Source: Kordia sp. SMS9
GTDB lineage: Bacteria > Bacteroidota > Bacteroidia > Flavobacteriales > Flavobacteriaceae
Direction: 5' to 3'
Length of the DNA stretch: 64,000 nucleotides
Assembly (NCBI RefSeq): GCF_003352465.1
Contig: NZ_CP031153.1
Coordinates: forward strand, 5,418,392-5,482,391
Made by a program: the position numbers and the translations under genes. A model generated the notes under the pieces. It was not told the DNA's origin. It saw only the letters and a program-made list of their open reading frames with translations, and searched no databases. Positions 36,324 to 43,838 of this stretch are shown one piece after another (within the stretch, counting starts at the first letter, position 1; the number at the start of each line of letters is the position of its first letter).

Positions 36324-37100
36324 TTACACATTCTCTGTGTTTACGACATCATCATCCGTTGGTACTTCATCGTTGATGGAAGTATCTGTGGTATTGGATG
36401 TGTTGCGAATACGAGCATACACGGTTTGGTTGTAATGATTGGTCAGCTCGTTTACTTCATTAAGCAAGGTTTGATGTACGGCATTGGTACCCAATGTAGC
36501 ATGCGCTTGTATATGAGCCGTTAACTGACGATACACAGCTGCACTGTTGTCGCGCATAGTGGTAAAACTTAGTGCAGGATTGGCGGCACTTTCCGAGATT
36601 CTTGCCAAGAAACGATCGTTAAAGGCTTGGTTGGCTGCCGTAAGTTCCGTTACCCAATCGGCAATGCCCAACGTGGTTACCGCCGCTGTCAAAATGGATT
36701 CTGTACTCCAATCTGCCAGCATGCTATCAATGACTGCGGTTTCTGCTTGGTAATTCAATCTTGGGATATTATCTCCAAAAGAATTTAAATTGTACAATAA
36801 ACTGCGAGCCGCTAACTGCTTGGCCTCTTCGTAGTGATGTTGGTGTGACTCTAACAACCCTTTTAATCCCATAAAAGCTTTGTCGCGTCTTTCGTCCAAG
36901 TCAATCAGTTCTTGAGTAATGCCACTGCTTTGCTCCTGCTGAAATAGATTGTCCATTTGGTCAACTACTGCTTGTAAGTTGTCTCGCGGAGTTGTGAGCT
37001 GTAAATTGACAACATCCTGTGCGTTTACTAATTCTAATACATCTTTTACGTACTGTAAAAATTCGCTATTTCTGTAGCGAGAGAAATTTGGTGTTTCCAT
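36324..37100 (-). CDS. DUF6261-like helical protein
   Basis: This 258-residue protein has no signal peptide and is predicted to be almost all helical. Its N-terminus (NFSRYRNSEFLQYVKDVLEL) resembles DUF6261-type Bacteroidota proteins of unknown function, judged from memory of the family. The C-terminus is acidic and Thr-rich (TSINDEVPTDDDVV). It lies alone on the minus strand between the defence-like cassette and a repeat-rich gap, with a 166-bp inverted-repeat element 24 bases upstream of its start. Nothing indicates a specific function. Confidence 0.65.
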   Translation of the reverse strand: METPNFSRYRNSEFLQYVKDVLELVNAQDVVNLQLTTPRDNLQAVVDQMDNLFQQEQSSGITQELIDLDERRDKAFMGLKGLLESHQHHYEEAKQLAARSLLYNLNSFGDNIPRLNYQAETAVIDSMLADWSTESILTAAVTTLGIADWVTELTAANQAFNDRFLARISESAANPALSFTTMRDNSAAVYRQLTAHIQAHATLGTNAVHQTLLNEVNELTNHYNQTVYARIRNTSNTTDTSINDEVPTDDDVVNTENV

Positions 37101-37124
37101 AGTCTACTGGTTTTAATGATTACT

Positions 37125-37290
37125 AATACCAATTAAACTATACAATGCAACCTATAAACTCGTTCATTTGGCATCCTAGTTCCTTGTGAATATTTTCCGT
37201 AGCTATGGCTATGCAAAAGATTCACGGCGTTCTATGATACAAAAGCAACTTCGTCTATAAAGTCGCATTGTATAGTAGAATTGGTATAAT
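37125..37290 (-). repeat. Dispersed element with inverted ends, family 1, copy A
   Basis: It is 166 bp, with AATACCAATT at the left and AATTGGTATA at the right. On the minus strand it aligns closely with copies at 39744-39904 and 51221-51386: shared blocks are GACGAAGTTGCTTT, TTTGCATAGCC, CAAGGAACTAGGAT and CAAATGAACGAG. The size and ends are MITE-like, but no target duplication was confirmed. Confidence 0.8.
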
Positions 37291-37301
37291 TCTCTTCTTT
37301 T

Positions 37302-37694
37302 TTATAATATTAATCCGCTTTTTTTGCCATACAAAAGCGCTTTTTGGTTCTTTTTTTGGGGGATTTGTTCCTGCAACCCTGCAACAAGGGTTCCCCGAGG
37401 GGGATTTGTCCCCGCAACTCTGCAACAAGCTTTTCCCCGTGGGGGATTTGTTCCTGCAGCTCTGCAACAAGCGTTCCCCCGTGGGGAATTCGTTCCTGCA
37501 ACCCTGCAACAAGGGTTCCCCCGTGGGGGATTTGTTCCCGCAGCCCTGCAACAAACTTTCCCCATAATTTTCAATGCTTCTGCAATTGCACATGCTACTT
37601 TTGGTATTCGTAGGTAGCAAGCATCACTTTGCATTGCCTGTTTCAATATCATAAAAAAACTTGCTCCTTCTTCATATGAGTTTATAAGCGTCAT
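37302..37694 (-). CDS. Possible Cys-rich repeat protein (doubtful)
   Basis: A 130-codon frame starts with a non-repetitive segment (EEGASFFMILKQAMQSDACY, then PKVACAIAEALKIMG). It continues with four 14-residue units of the form CCR[AV]AGTN[PS]PRG before losing register at the 41-bp step. The non-repetitive start is the only argument for a real gene. All other frames through the array are also open, because the repeat lacks stops. No signal peptide or ribosome-binding site stands out. Confidence 0.25.
   Translation of the reverse strand: MTLINSYEEGASFFMILKQAMQSDACYLRIPKVACAIAEALKIMGKVCCRAAGTNPPRGNPCCRVAGTNSPRGNACCRAAGTNPPRGKACCRVAGTNPPRGTLVAGLQEQIPQKKNQKALLYGKKSGLIL
37358..37565. repeat. 42-bp GC-rich minisatellite, five units
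   Basis: The anchor TGCAACAA occurs at 37380, 37421, 37463, 37505 and 37547 (steps 41, 42, 42, 42). Each junction has a TTCCCC..GGGGGA hairpin. GC content is strikingly above the surroundings. On the minus strand the 42-bp period is 14 codons, so the array reads in frame as CCR-AGTNPPRG units within a 130-codon frame (37302-37694). Whether that is a real protein is unclear. Confidence 0.85.
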
Positions 37695-37955
37695 ATATTT
37701 TTTGTAAGCGTTACTTTTTTACAAGATGAATCTCATAATTTTTTTGGAAAAAATTCCTATGAACCGTTATAAAACATGACAAATTCAGGAAAAACATCCC
37801 TACCCTTTTCTATATTTTCTTACGAAAACAAGGATTGCAACTAGGCATTTGTTGCAAGTTTGACACGCTTTTCACTTTTAAGACCACTTCTTGCTTTTAT
37901 AAAAAGGCTACGCAACCATTGCGGCACTTCTGTATCTAACTACTAAACAACCATT

Positions 37956-38450
37956 ATGAAACATAAACTAATCATCGCTATCGTGTGCCTGAGTCTGGTT
38001 TCTTGTTGGCTTACAGATGATGACGTAGGCGGTGCTAGTTTCACGAGTGCGTATACTCCTGTGATTCTTTCTCGAACCGATTTTGAAAACTCAATTACAG
38101 TGCAAGCAGCGCGACCTATTGAAGAAACAGGAAAAATATATGTCATCGGCAATTACTTGTTTGTCAATGAACCGTATGTAGGGTTTCACATTATCAACAA
38201 TGCAAATCCGTCGAGTCCGGTGGTGGAAAAGTTTTTAACCACACCTGGCGTTACCGATATCATTTTTAAAGGAGAATCTTTTTACATTAATCAAGCAGTA
38301 GATTTGGTGGCTTTAAAGTTTGCAGATGGAATGACCAACGTTATTGAAACCAAACGTGTAAAGAATGTATTTCCTGTAATTTGGGCTCCTGACGGATCTT
38401 ATACTGAGGTGACTGAAGATGAAGTTGTAGTGAATTGGACTTTAAATTAA
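37956..38450 (+). CDS. Small LVIVD-like lipoprotein
   Basis: This 164-residue lipoprotein (IVCLSLVSCWL, Cys17) is probably anchored in the outer or inner membrane. The middle contains beta-rich repeats like those of LVIVD-type propellers (KIYVIGNYLFVNEPYVGFHI, then INNANPSSPVV). It is too short for a full propeller, so it may pair with the next gene, which begins 6 bases after its stop and has the same repeat type. The function is unknown. The two are most likely co-transcribed. Confidence 0.7.
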   Translation: MKHKLIIAIVCLSLVSCWLTDDDVGGASFTSAYTPVILSRTDFENSITVQAARPIEETGKIYVIGNYLFVNEPYVGFHIINNANPSSPVVEKFLTTPGVTDIIFKGESFYINQAVDLVALKFADGMTNVIETKRVKNVFPVIWAPDGSYTEVTEDEVVVNWTLN

Positions 38451-38456
38451 AAACAA

Positions 38457-39203
38457 ATGAAAAAGTATATATATATAATTATCGCAAGCTTCACACTAGT
38501 CCTTGTAGGCTGTGATGCCGATAGTGCGAATTCGGACGCAAGCACTTCTGCGGAGTCCGGACAATCAGGATCGTTGGCGCGATTCACCATTTTAGACAAC
38601 CATTTGTATACCGTAGATTTTCTGAACTTAAATGTATTTGATATTAATGATGTCGAGAATCCGATATTGGTCAATTCGGTAAATGTCGGTTTTAACATAG
38701 AAACCTTATTCTCGTATAAATCGTACCTGTACATCGGTTCCAGAAACGGAATGTTTATTTATGATGCTACTAATTTTGAAACACCTCAGTTTCTCTCGTC
38801 GGTAGAACATTTTACGGCCTGTGATCCTGTGATTGCGACGGCAACACATGCGTTTGTAACGCTAAAAGGCGGAAACCAATGTGGTATTGATTTAAATTTA
38901 TTGGAAGTGTATGATGTAACGGATGTAACGAATCCGATTTTAATTTCGCAACGAAACTTAGCAGGACCTGTGGGCATGGGCTTTTATGGAGATTATTTAT
39001 TTGTGTGTGATGATGAAGTAAAAATCTTTGACATTTCCGATCCCGAAAATATGAACCTAGTACACGCCATTAATACCGAAAGCTTTGACGTAATAATTCA
39101 GGATAACTTATTGATTTTAGTGGGCGAACTAGGTGTATACCAATATGCTTTAGACCCGAATAATATACAGAATGAAACGATGCTGAGTACGATTGCTTTG
39201 TAA
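38457..39203 (+). CDS. LVIVD-repeat lipoprotein
   Basis: This 248-residue lipoprotein (TLVLVGCDAD) has a Ser/Ala/Asp-rich linker and then LVIVD-type blades: LYTVDFLNLNVFDINDVENP, KSYLYIGSRNGMFIYDATNF, LEVYDVTDVTNPILIS and VKIFDISDPENM. Such repeats build a beta-propeller on the cell surface or in the periplasm. No catalytic residues are evident. It is the second gene of a pair with 37956 and is followed by a long hairpin. Confidence 0.8.
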   Translation: MKKYIYIIIASFTLVLVGCDADSANSDASTSAESGQSGSLARFTILDNHLYTVDFLNLNVFDINDVENPILVNSVNVGFNIETLFSYKSYLYIGSRNGMFIYDATNFETPQFLSSVEHFTACDPVIATATHAFVTLKGGNQCGIDLNLLEVYDVTDVTNPILISQRNLAGPVGMGFYGDYLFVCDDEVKIFDISDPENMNLVHAINTESFDVIIQDNLLILVGELGVYQYALDPNNIQNETMLSTIAL

Positions 39204-39233
39204 TAAAAGTATTGAAAGTATCTGTATATAATT

Positions 39234-39318
39234 GAAGTTGTCTTAAAAGTTTTTGAGAAATGTTATGCTGAACTTGATTCGGTTTAACAACATTTTGCTT
39301 TTAAGACAACTTCTTTTT
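39234..39318 (+). terminator. Long hairpin after the LVIVD pair
   Basis: GAAGTTGTCTTAAAAG (39234-39249) and its exact complement (39298-39313) form a 16-bp stem followed by TTTTTG. The 48-base loop contains a smaller GTTA/TAAC stem around TGCTGAACTTGATTC, a wording found in other intergenic repeats here (for example about 62948). It acts as a likely terminator built from repeat DNA. Confidence 0.65.
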
Positions 39319-39452
39319 GTGTATTTATTTGATCATTTTTGAAATGTGAGTTCCTTTTACAAACAATTTACAAGTACACCTCTACTACTAAACAATTGAA
39401 AAAGATTACCTTAACTACGGGGTTTCCATACTTTTTTTGACGCTACACTCAG

Positions 39453-39460
39453 TATCTTTG
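39453..39460 (+). promoter_or_regulatory. Putative -7 box TATCTTTG for precursor peptide
   Basis: It matches TAnnTTTG and is 22 bases before the ATG of the 53-residue peptide. A TTTG lies at 39436-39439, but the spacing of 13 is too short for a normal -33 box. Confidence 0.4.
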
Positions 39461-39481
39461 TGTAAACCAAAAAACTATATC

Positions 39482-39643
39482 ATGAAAAAAAGAAACCTAG
39501 TATCATTAGTATTGAACAAAAAGCAAGTGTCTAATTTGAATACACAAAGTGTAAAAGGCGGAACAAGTCAACCACAAGCATCCGAGGTAACTTGTAATTC
39601 TGTTCCTGTATGGGAAGGCGGTTTGGGTTGCCACATAAAATAA
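39482..39643 (+). CDS. Second small GG-type RiPP-like precursor peptide
   Basis: This 53-residue peptide has a leader much like that at 29332: basic start, NLVSLVLNKKQVSNLNTQSV, then KGGTSQ, with a double Gly near residue 26. The core has two Cys (VTCNSVPVWEGGLGCHIK). It resembles the short precursor families of Bacteroidota in which a C39 peptidase or similar cuts after GG. No enzymes are adjacent. It has its own promoter-like box and a strong terminator, so it is probably a free-standing transcript. I chose the ATG at 39482; the upstream frame to 39437 has no leader features. Confidence 0.65.
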   Translation: MKKRNLVSLVLNKKQVSNLNTQSVKGGTSQPQASEVTCNSVPVWEGGLGCHIK

Positions 39644-39669
39644 GATTTTTGCCTTACAGCAGTTATACA

Positions 39670-39694
39670 AGCGGACTTCGGTTCGCTTTTTTTG
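39670..39694 (+). terminator. UUCG-loop terminator after precursor peptide
   Basis: AGCGGAC and GTTCGCT form a 7-bp stem (one G-T pair) closed by a TTCG tetraloop, followed by seven T residues. It is a strong intrinsic terminator 26 bases past the stop. Confidence 0.85.
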
Positions 39695-39743
39695 TGACTA
39701 TTTCTACCTGATAAGCTCAATTTTAAGAGAAAGAAACAACAAG

Positions 39744-39904
39744 TTATACCAATTTGATTATAAAATGCGACTTTAGAGACGAAGTTGCTTTGGTATCATA
39801 GGACGCAGTGAATGCTTTGCATAGCCGTAGAGTATTCACAAGGAACTAGGATAGCAAATGAACGAGTGTATAGGTGGCATTTTATAGTTTAATGGTATTA
39901 TACC
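39744..39904 (+). repeat. Dispersed element with inverted ends, family 1, copy B
   Basis: The 161-bp copy starts TTATACCAATTT and ends AATGGTATTATACCA. Its interior aligns with the copies at 37125 and 51221, with a short deletion around CATAGCCGTAG. Confidence 0.8.
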
Positions 39905-39911
39905 ACAAGAA

Positions 39912-39939
39912 AAGCGCAACAAATGTTTTTGTTGCGCTT
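39912..39939. terminator. Hairpin AAGCGCAAC/GTTGCGCTT
   Basis: A perfect 9-bp stem (extendable) with a short A/T loop lies between two dispersed repeats. It has no adjacent gene end, so its role as a terminator is uncertain. Confidence 0.4.
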
Positions 39940-39977
39940 AATTGCATATAAAAACGGATGTTTTAGTAGGTGAAGAA

Positions 39978-40138
39978 ATGTGTATTAAATGGCATAGAAG
40001 ATTTGTAAAGAAAAAGGTTGCTATTCTAGGCAAAAAACGCAGTATCAGCCTTAGCTAAGGCGAGTATTTTTAACGAAGAAGATTGAATGTTTTTCATAGA
40101 AAATTCATGTTATACCATTTTAAGGTAAATTGGTATTA
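39978..40138. repeat. Dispersed intergenic repeat, family 2, copy 2
   Basis: It matches 1605-1745 in block order, and ends with TTATACCATTTTAAGGTAAA and TTGGTATTA, which are family-1-type ends. This suggests a composite element. Confidence 0.55.
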
Positions 40139-40152
40139 TTGAATACGTATTT

Positions 40153-40189
40153 AACCCGTTGTGTATTTTATCAAAATTCACAACGGGTT
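40153..40189. terminator. Hairpin after M57 protease gene
   Basis: AACCCGTTGTG and CACAACGGGTT form an 11-bp stem with a 15-base loop, 8 bases beyond the stop of the leftward protease gene. The T-tract on the minus strand is poor, so this is a probable but imperfect terminator. Confidence 0.55.
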
Positions 40190-40196
40190 TATTGAG

Positions 40197-41330
40197 CTAT
40201 AATATGCTAAACGCATAGGTAATATCTACATCTTCAGAGGTACAGGTTTCACCTTGGTACGGAGAACACTCTTCTTCTTCTTCGTCAATGAAATAACGAT
40301 TGCTTCCCGCAGTAAGCGTTCTGCTTCTGTTATAAGTATACGTCCCCGAAGTATGGTTGTATTCTTGTATGCGTAGTTTGTAGTTGACAGTAACGTTTCT
40401 GTTTAGGTTGGATGTTGTGGTATAACTTCCATCTTCAAAAACATCTACATATACCTCATCTAACACATAAATTTCTCCACTGTAATCGTAATCGTCAATG
40501 ACATTCACCACATCCATACGTAAAGCGCGTGGAAATAATGCTCTAAAAGCTGTTAAGTCGCCATTCGTAAATGGAGTTCCTCCGTTAGCCGAACTCCACA
40601 TAATAGAACCTGCGTCAAATGCAGATGTTCCCGGAATGTTTACCGCACTGCTTTCTCTGTTGGCTTGCCAGTTGGTATGACGCAATCCTACACAGTGTCC
40701 CAACTCATGAATGACTACATTTCTACGGATGTCTGCTCCAAAATCGTCCACACGATCTACGTTGAGTGTTACCAAATTAAACGGACGTCCGTTGGATGGA
40801 AAACCTGCACGCCCAAGCACATTGGTAGATTCTACACCAAAGTCGCTTCGAATGGTAATGTGTGCTTGATTGGCATTGAATACACGTACAAAGAATAAGG
40901 CGCAATTGTTGATTCCGTTAAGTTCATTGATTGCATTGACGGATTGCGTTTGCAGATCGGTTCCGATAGAATTGTCTAAAAACACATTGATACGCATTCT
41001 ATCAAGTGACACCAGTTTCCCCGTGTTGTAGGCTTGTTTTGGAATGCCGCCTGTATCCTCGATATGATAATCTTCTATATTTTTACTGTAAAACAAATCG
41101 GGTGGTGCTAGGAAATATTCCTCTGTTTCGTAGATGGTTCCTTTTTCATACCCACGGCTATACAATAATTGTACTACTGGATGGTCGTCTGGTGCCAACC
41201 ATTTTACATCAATACGCGCTACTTCTGCGGCAGATTCTTCTAAAGCTTGTTCAGTTTCGTTCTGACAACTGAAAAAGAGACTACTTCCTACGAATAGGAA
41301 CAGCCATTTGTAATTGAAAACTTTTTTCAT
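40197..41330 (-). CDS. M57-family zinc metalloprotease lipoprotein
   Basis: This 377-residue lipoprotein (SLFFSCQNE, Cys22) has the zinc motif HELGHCVGLRH (His208, His212, His218). It also has the downstream region around GSIMWSSANGG that serves as a Met-turn-like segment. This fits the dual-action HEIGH/M57 peptidase family, common as secreted proteins in Bacteroidota. The C-terminal 100 residues form a beta-rich domain with an acidic DEEEEECS run. The substrate is not known. It is monocistronic, with a 444-base divergent gap to the next gene. Confidence 0.85.
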   Translation of the reverse strand: MKKVFNYKWLFLFVGSSLFFSCQNETEQALEESAAEVARIDVKWLAPDDHPVVQLLYSRGYEKGTIYETEEYFLAPPDLFYSKNIEDYHIEDTGGIPKQAYNTGKLVSLDRMRINVFLDNSIGTDLQTQSVNAINELNGINNCALFFVRVFNANQAHITIRSDFGVESTNVLGRAGFPSNGRPFNLVTLNVDRVDDFGADIRRNVVIHELGHCVGLRHTNWQANRESSAVNIPGTSAFDAGSIMWSSANGGTPFTNGDLTAFRALFPRALRMDVVNVIDDYDYSGEIYVLDEVYVDVFEDGSYTTTSNLNRNVTVNYKLRIQEYNHTSGTYTYNRSRTLTAGSNRYFIDEEEEECSPYQGETCTSEDVDITYAFSIL

Positions 41331-41774
41331 GGTAGTTCTAATTTTTGGTTATTAAATGTGTACGTACATTACAGATCAAAATTACATGATACATTCAATA
41401 AAGGCTTACGGAAATACCATACATAAGGTATGAAAAAGCATGTATTTTAATACTTATAAATTACGTATGAATGCTTGACATTAGTAACCATAAGATGATG
41501 TTAAACTAACAAAACTTATATGCGCTTGTAATATTTTTTAGGAAAGTATTTTTGATTGTATCATGCTACAGGTACACATAGAACGCATTTCATCAAAAAA
41601 CAGCAACGTCATTGATTGCAGTGTCAAAATAATCCCGCAAACACATAAACATCTGTATATCAAATAGAAAACTGACTAAATAGCATGAAAAATTTATAAA
41701 TCCATCTTACTACCTTTTTATATTCTAGGCTATTTAAAGTACTTTGTTATAAGTAAACATTAAAACCAATTACC
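41331..41774. other. Divergent intergenic region
   Basis: It separates the protease gene and the T9SS propeller gene, which point away from each other, so it must hold both promoters. I see no full TTTG-N19-TAnnTTTG match, no repeat and no small gene. Confidence 0.4.
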
Positions 41775-42833
41775 ATGAAAAAAAACTACACACACGCATG
41801 TATTGCAGTATTGCTCTGTATCACCTGTGCTGCTTTTGCACAGGTTACTGAAATTGCCACTACTGGACTTTTAAATCCTGTTGGTGTTGCCAAAAATGGA
41901 AACACGCTATTTATCAGTTCTGTTGGCAACATGTCTATTCGACAAAAAGATCTTTCAAACACTTCTACAACCGATACTACGGTTTTTTTACCAAACTTCG
42001 ATTTTGGAGTGTTCTTAACATTTCAAGGAAATGACTTGTACATTCCGATGTTGGCAAACAATAAAGTAGTGAAGATTGATGTTACGAATCCAACAGCCGT
42101 TTTAACGGATGTGGTGACCAATGTTCCTACACCTATGGGCTTGGCTTTTCGCAACAACGAATTGTATATTTCACTACGGCAAGATGCTAAAATTGTAAAA
42201 GTAGATCTTACACAAAGCAATCCCACGGCAGTCGATGTAGTTACAGGAATACCTGGCACTTTTGTAAATGGCATCGCTTTTCGTGGAGACGAGTTATTTA
42301 TTACCCATGGGAATACCATCTCAAAAATCAATGTTACTGATGCCAATCCTGTATTGACAGAAGTGTTGATAGCTAATAGCAACCCAGTAGATGTTGCCTT
42401 TGATGGAAACTTTTTATATTTTTCATTGCCAAGCGATACTGCTGTAGCCAGAGCAGATGTAACCCAAGCTATGCCAGTCATTGATACATTTTTAACGCTG
42501 CCAAATGGTCCTTGGGGATTGTTGATTGATGGAAGTGATTTATACATCGCAGAACAAACGGGCAGCAGAGTGGTACTATTTGATTTAACCACCTTGAGTG
42601 TGGCGGAAGCTTCCGCAAGAAGGTTTACCTATTATCCAAACCCTACAAAAGATGTGTTACATATTTCAGGATTGACAAATAGTACTTCGTATGTCCTTAG
42701 CGATCAACAAGGAAAAGAAATTATGGAAGGAACACTCAATTCTACAGACAAGTTAGATGTAAGTTCGGTTGCCAACGGCATCTACTTTTTAAGATTGAAT
42801 GACTACGAAGTAAAGAAAATTGTAAAATACTAA
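41775..42833 (+). CDS. Secreted beta-propeller with T9SS sorting domain
   Basis: This 352-residue protein has a signal peptide ending near CAAFAQ. About 250 residues of NHL/SMP-like propeller blades follow, each with a GLAFRNNELYI-type strand. A type IX secretion sorting domain (about residues 280-352) has FTYYPNPTKDVLHISG, then SSVANGIYFLRL and a basic end (VKKIVKY). It would be exported through the outer membrane by T9SS. No catalytic motif is visible; a binding role is likely. The gene stands alone. Confidence 0.85.
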   Translation: MKKNYTHACIAVLLCITCAAFAQVTEIATTGLLNPVGVAKNGNTLFISSVGNMSIRQKDLSNTSTTDTTVFLPNFDFGVFLTFQGNDLYIPMLANNKVVKIDVTNPTAVLTDVVTNVPTPMGLAFRNNELYISLRQDAKIVKVDLTQSNPTAVDVVTGIPGTFVNGIAFRGDELFITHGNTISKINVTDANPVLTEVLIANSNPVDVAFDGNFLYFSLPSDTAVARADVTQAMPVIDTFLTLPNGPWGLLIDGSDLYIAEQTGSRVVLFDLTTLSVAEASARRFTYYPNPTKDVLHISGLTNSTSYVLSDQQGKEIMEGTLNSTDKLDVSSVANGIYFLRLNDYEVKKIVKY

Positions 42834-43434
42834 ACACAGAACGTGATTTTGACATCTTTTGCGTCAATTGGCATCATTTTATGTGCTATTTAAAAAATAC
42901 AATCGCTGATGAATTTGTTAATTAACTAACATTTGTTCGTTATTCTGTGATTCTTACAAAGAATTTCTTAAAAAATGAGGAAAATCCTCCTTTCTTTGCA
43001 GTGAATCTTGCATAGTAAGAGCAGTTTTCTCAAAAAAAAATTGTTTATTTGTTACAGATTTAAAAAAAGAGCGGAATCATTGGATTCCAGATTGTAATAA
43101 AATCTAGTAGTACACAGAAAAATCTTCCCCTAAGCCAAAAATTCTGTTGTACTTGATTTTATTGTAAAGGTTGTAATTTTTAGTACCAAATAATAAGTAA
43201 ATGTATTTGAACACTAAAAAGAACTCCGATAACTATACATTTTAAGCAATTTGATTGTTTTGAAACACGAAAAATGTTTCTAGCTGTTACGAGAAGTCGT
43301 AATTCGTTCTTTGGAACGTAAAAAACAGGTTTCAATATGTTTGTTTTATAAATTGGCTAGACTACTTTTGTGTAAAAGACTTAAAATCAGACCTTAAAAT
43401 TATTTTTGTGAGTTTTTTTTTATATTTTTAAACT
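42834..43434. other. Long intergenic region with one clear promoter
   Basis: It has no gene and no repeat family seen elsewhere. Small hairpins occur, such as GAGGA/TCCTC near 42977 and GGAATC/GATTCC near 43070, but they lack T-tracts. The promoter at 43340-43370 is the only well supported element. Confidence 0.45.
43340..43370 (+). promoter_or_regulatory. Bacteroidota housekeeping promoter TTTG-N19-TACTTTTG
   Basis: The -33 box TTTG (43340-43343) and the -7 box TACTTTTG (43363-43370) are separated by exactly 19 bases, the consensus arrangement. The small membrane-protein gene begins at 43435, giving a leader of about 58 bases. Confidence 0.65.
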
Positions 43435-43767
43435 GTGAAACTAACCTATACCATTATATTAGTCCTTTTCTGTACCAGTCAGCTGTGGGCAATCAATGCT
43501 TCACCTACTGATTATAACAATTCATTAGGTGCTGAAACGTATATAAGTTCGACAACGGATGAATTTATTTTTGAACCTTCCAAAATTGCAGCAGACGATA
43601 GTGGCATGATCGTAAATTCTTCTGAAGGAGAAGAGGAAACACTCGATTCTGTGTTAGGATATTTTATCTTTATCTTTTTCTCAGTACTTGTAATTATATT
43701 GATAGACAACAGAAATTTAGAGAAACGTTACAAGAAGTTAGTAGCAGATTATAAACACAAAGATTGA
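43435..43767 (+). CDS. Small signal-peptide membrane protein, unknown function
   Basis: This 110-residue protein starts at GTG. It has a signal peptide (IILVLFCTSQLWA), a short exported acidic segment, one transmembrane helix (VLGYFIFIFFSVLVIILI) and a basic cytoplasmic tail (EKRYKKLVADYKHKD). The architecture suggests a single-pass membrane protein. I recognise no family. A consensus promoter precedes it and a bidirectional terminator follows, so it is a complete single-gene unit. Confidence 0.65.
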   Translation: MKLTYTIILVLFCTSQLWAINASPTDYNNSLGAETYISSTTDEFIFEPSKIAADDSGMIVNSSEGEEETLDSVLGYFIFIFFSVLVIILIDNRNLEKRYKKLVADYKHKD

Positions 43768-43789
43768 CACGTAAGTGATCTACATAAAA

Positions 43790-43819
43790 AAAAGTCGAAC
43801 GCAATGTTCGACTTTTTTT
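43790..43819. terminator. Bidirectional terminator
   Basis: AAAAGTCGAAC and GTTCGACTTTT pair around GCAAT, with an A-tract on the left and a T-tract on the right. It lies between convergent genes ending at 43767 and 43839 and works for both. Confidence 0.9.
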
Positions 43820-43838
43820 ATACGCTATTTTTTATGTA

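Noticed and set aside
37255..37620. Several long open frames on both strands of the 42-bp minisatellite
   Set aside because: The repeat lacks stop codons in most frames, so open frames are expected. Only the frame with a non-repetitive start (37302-37694) is kept, with low confidence.
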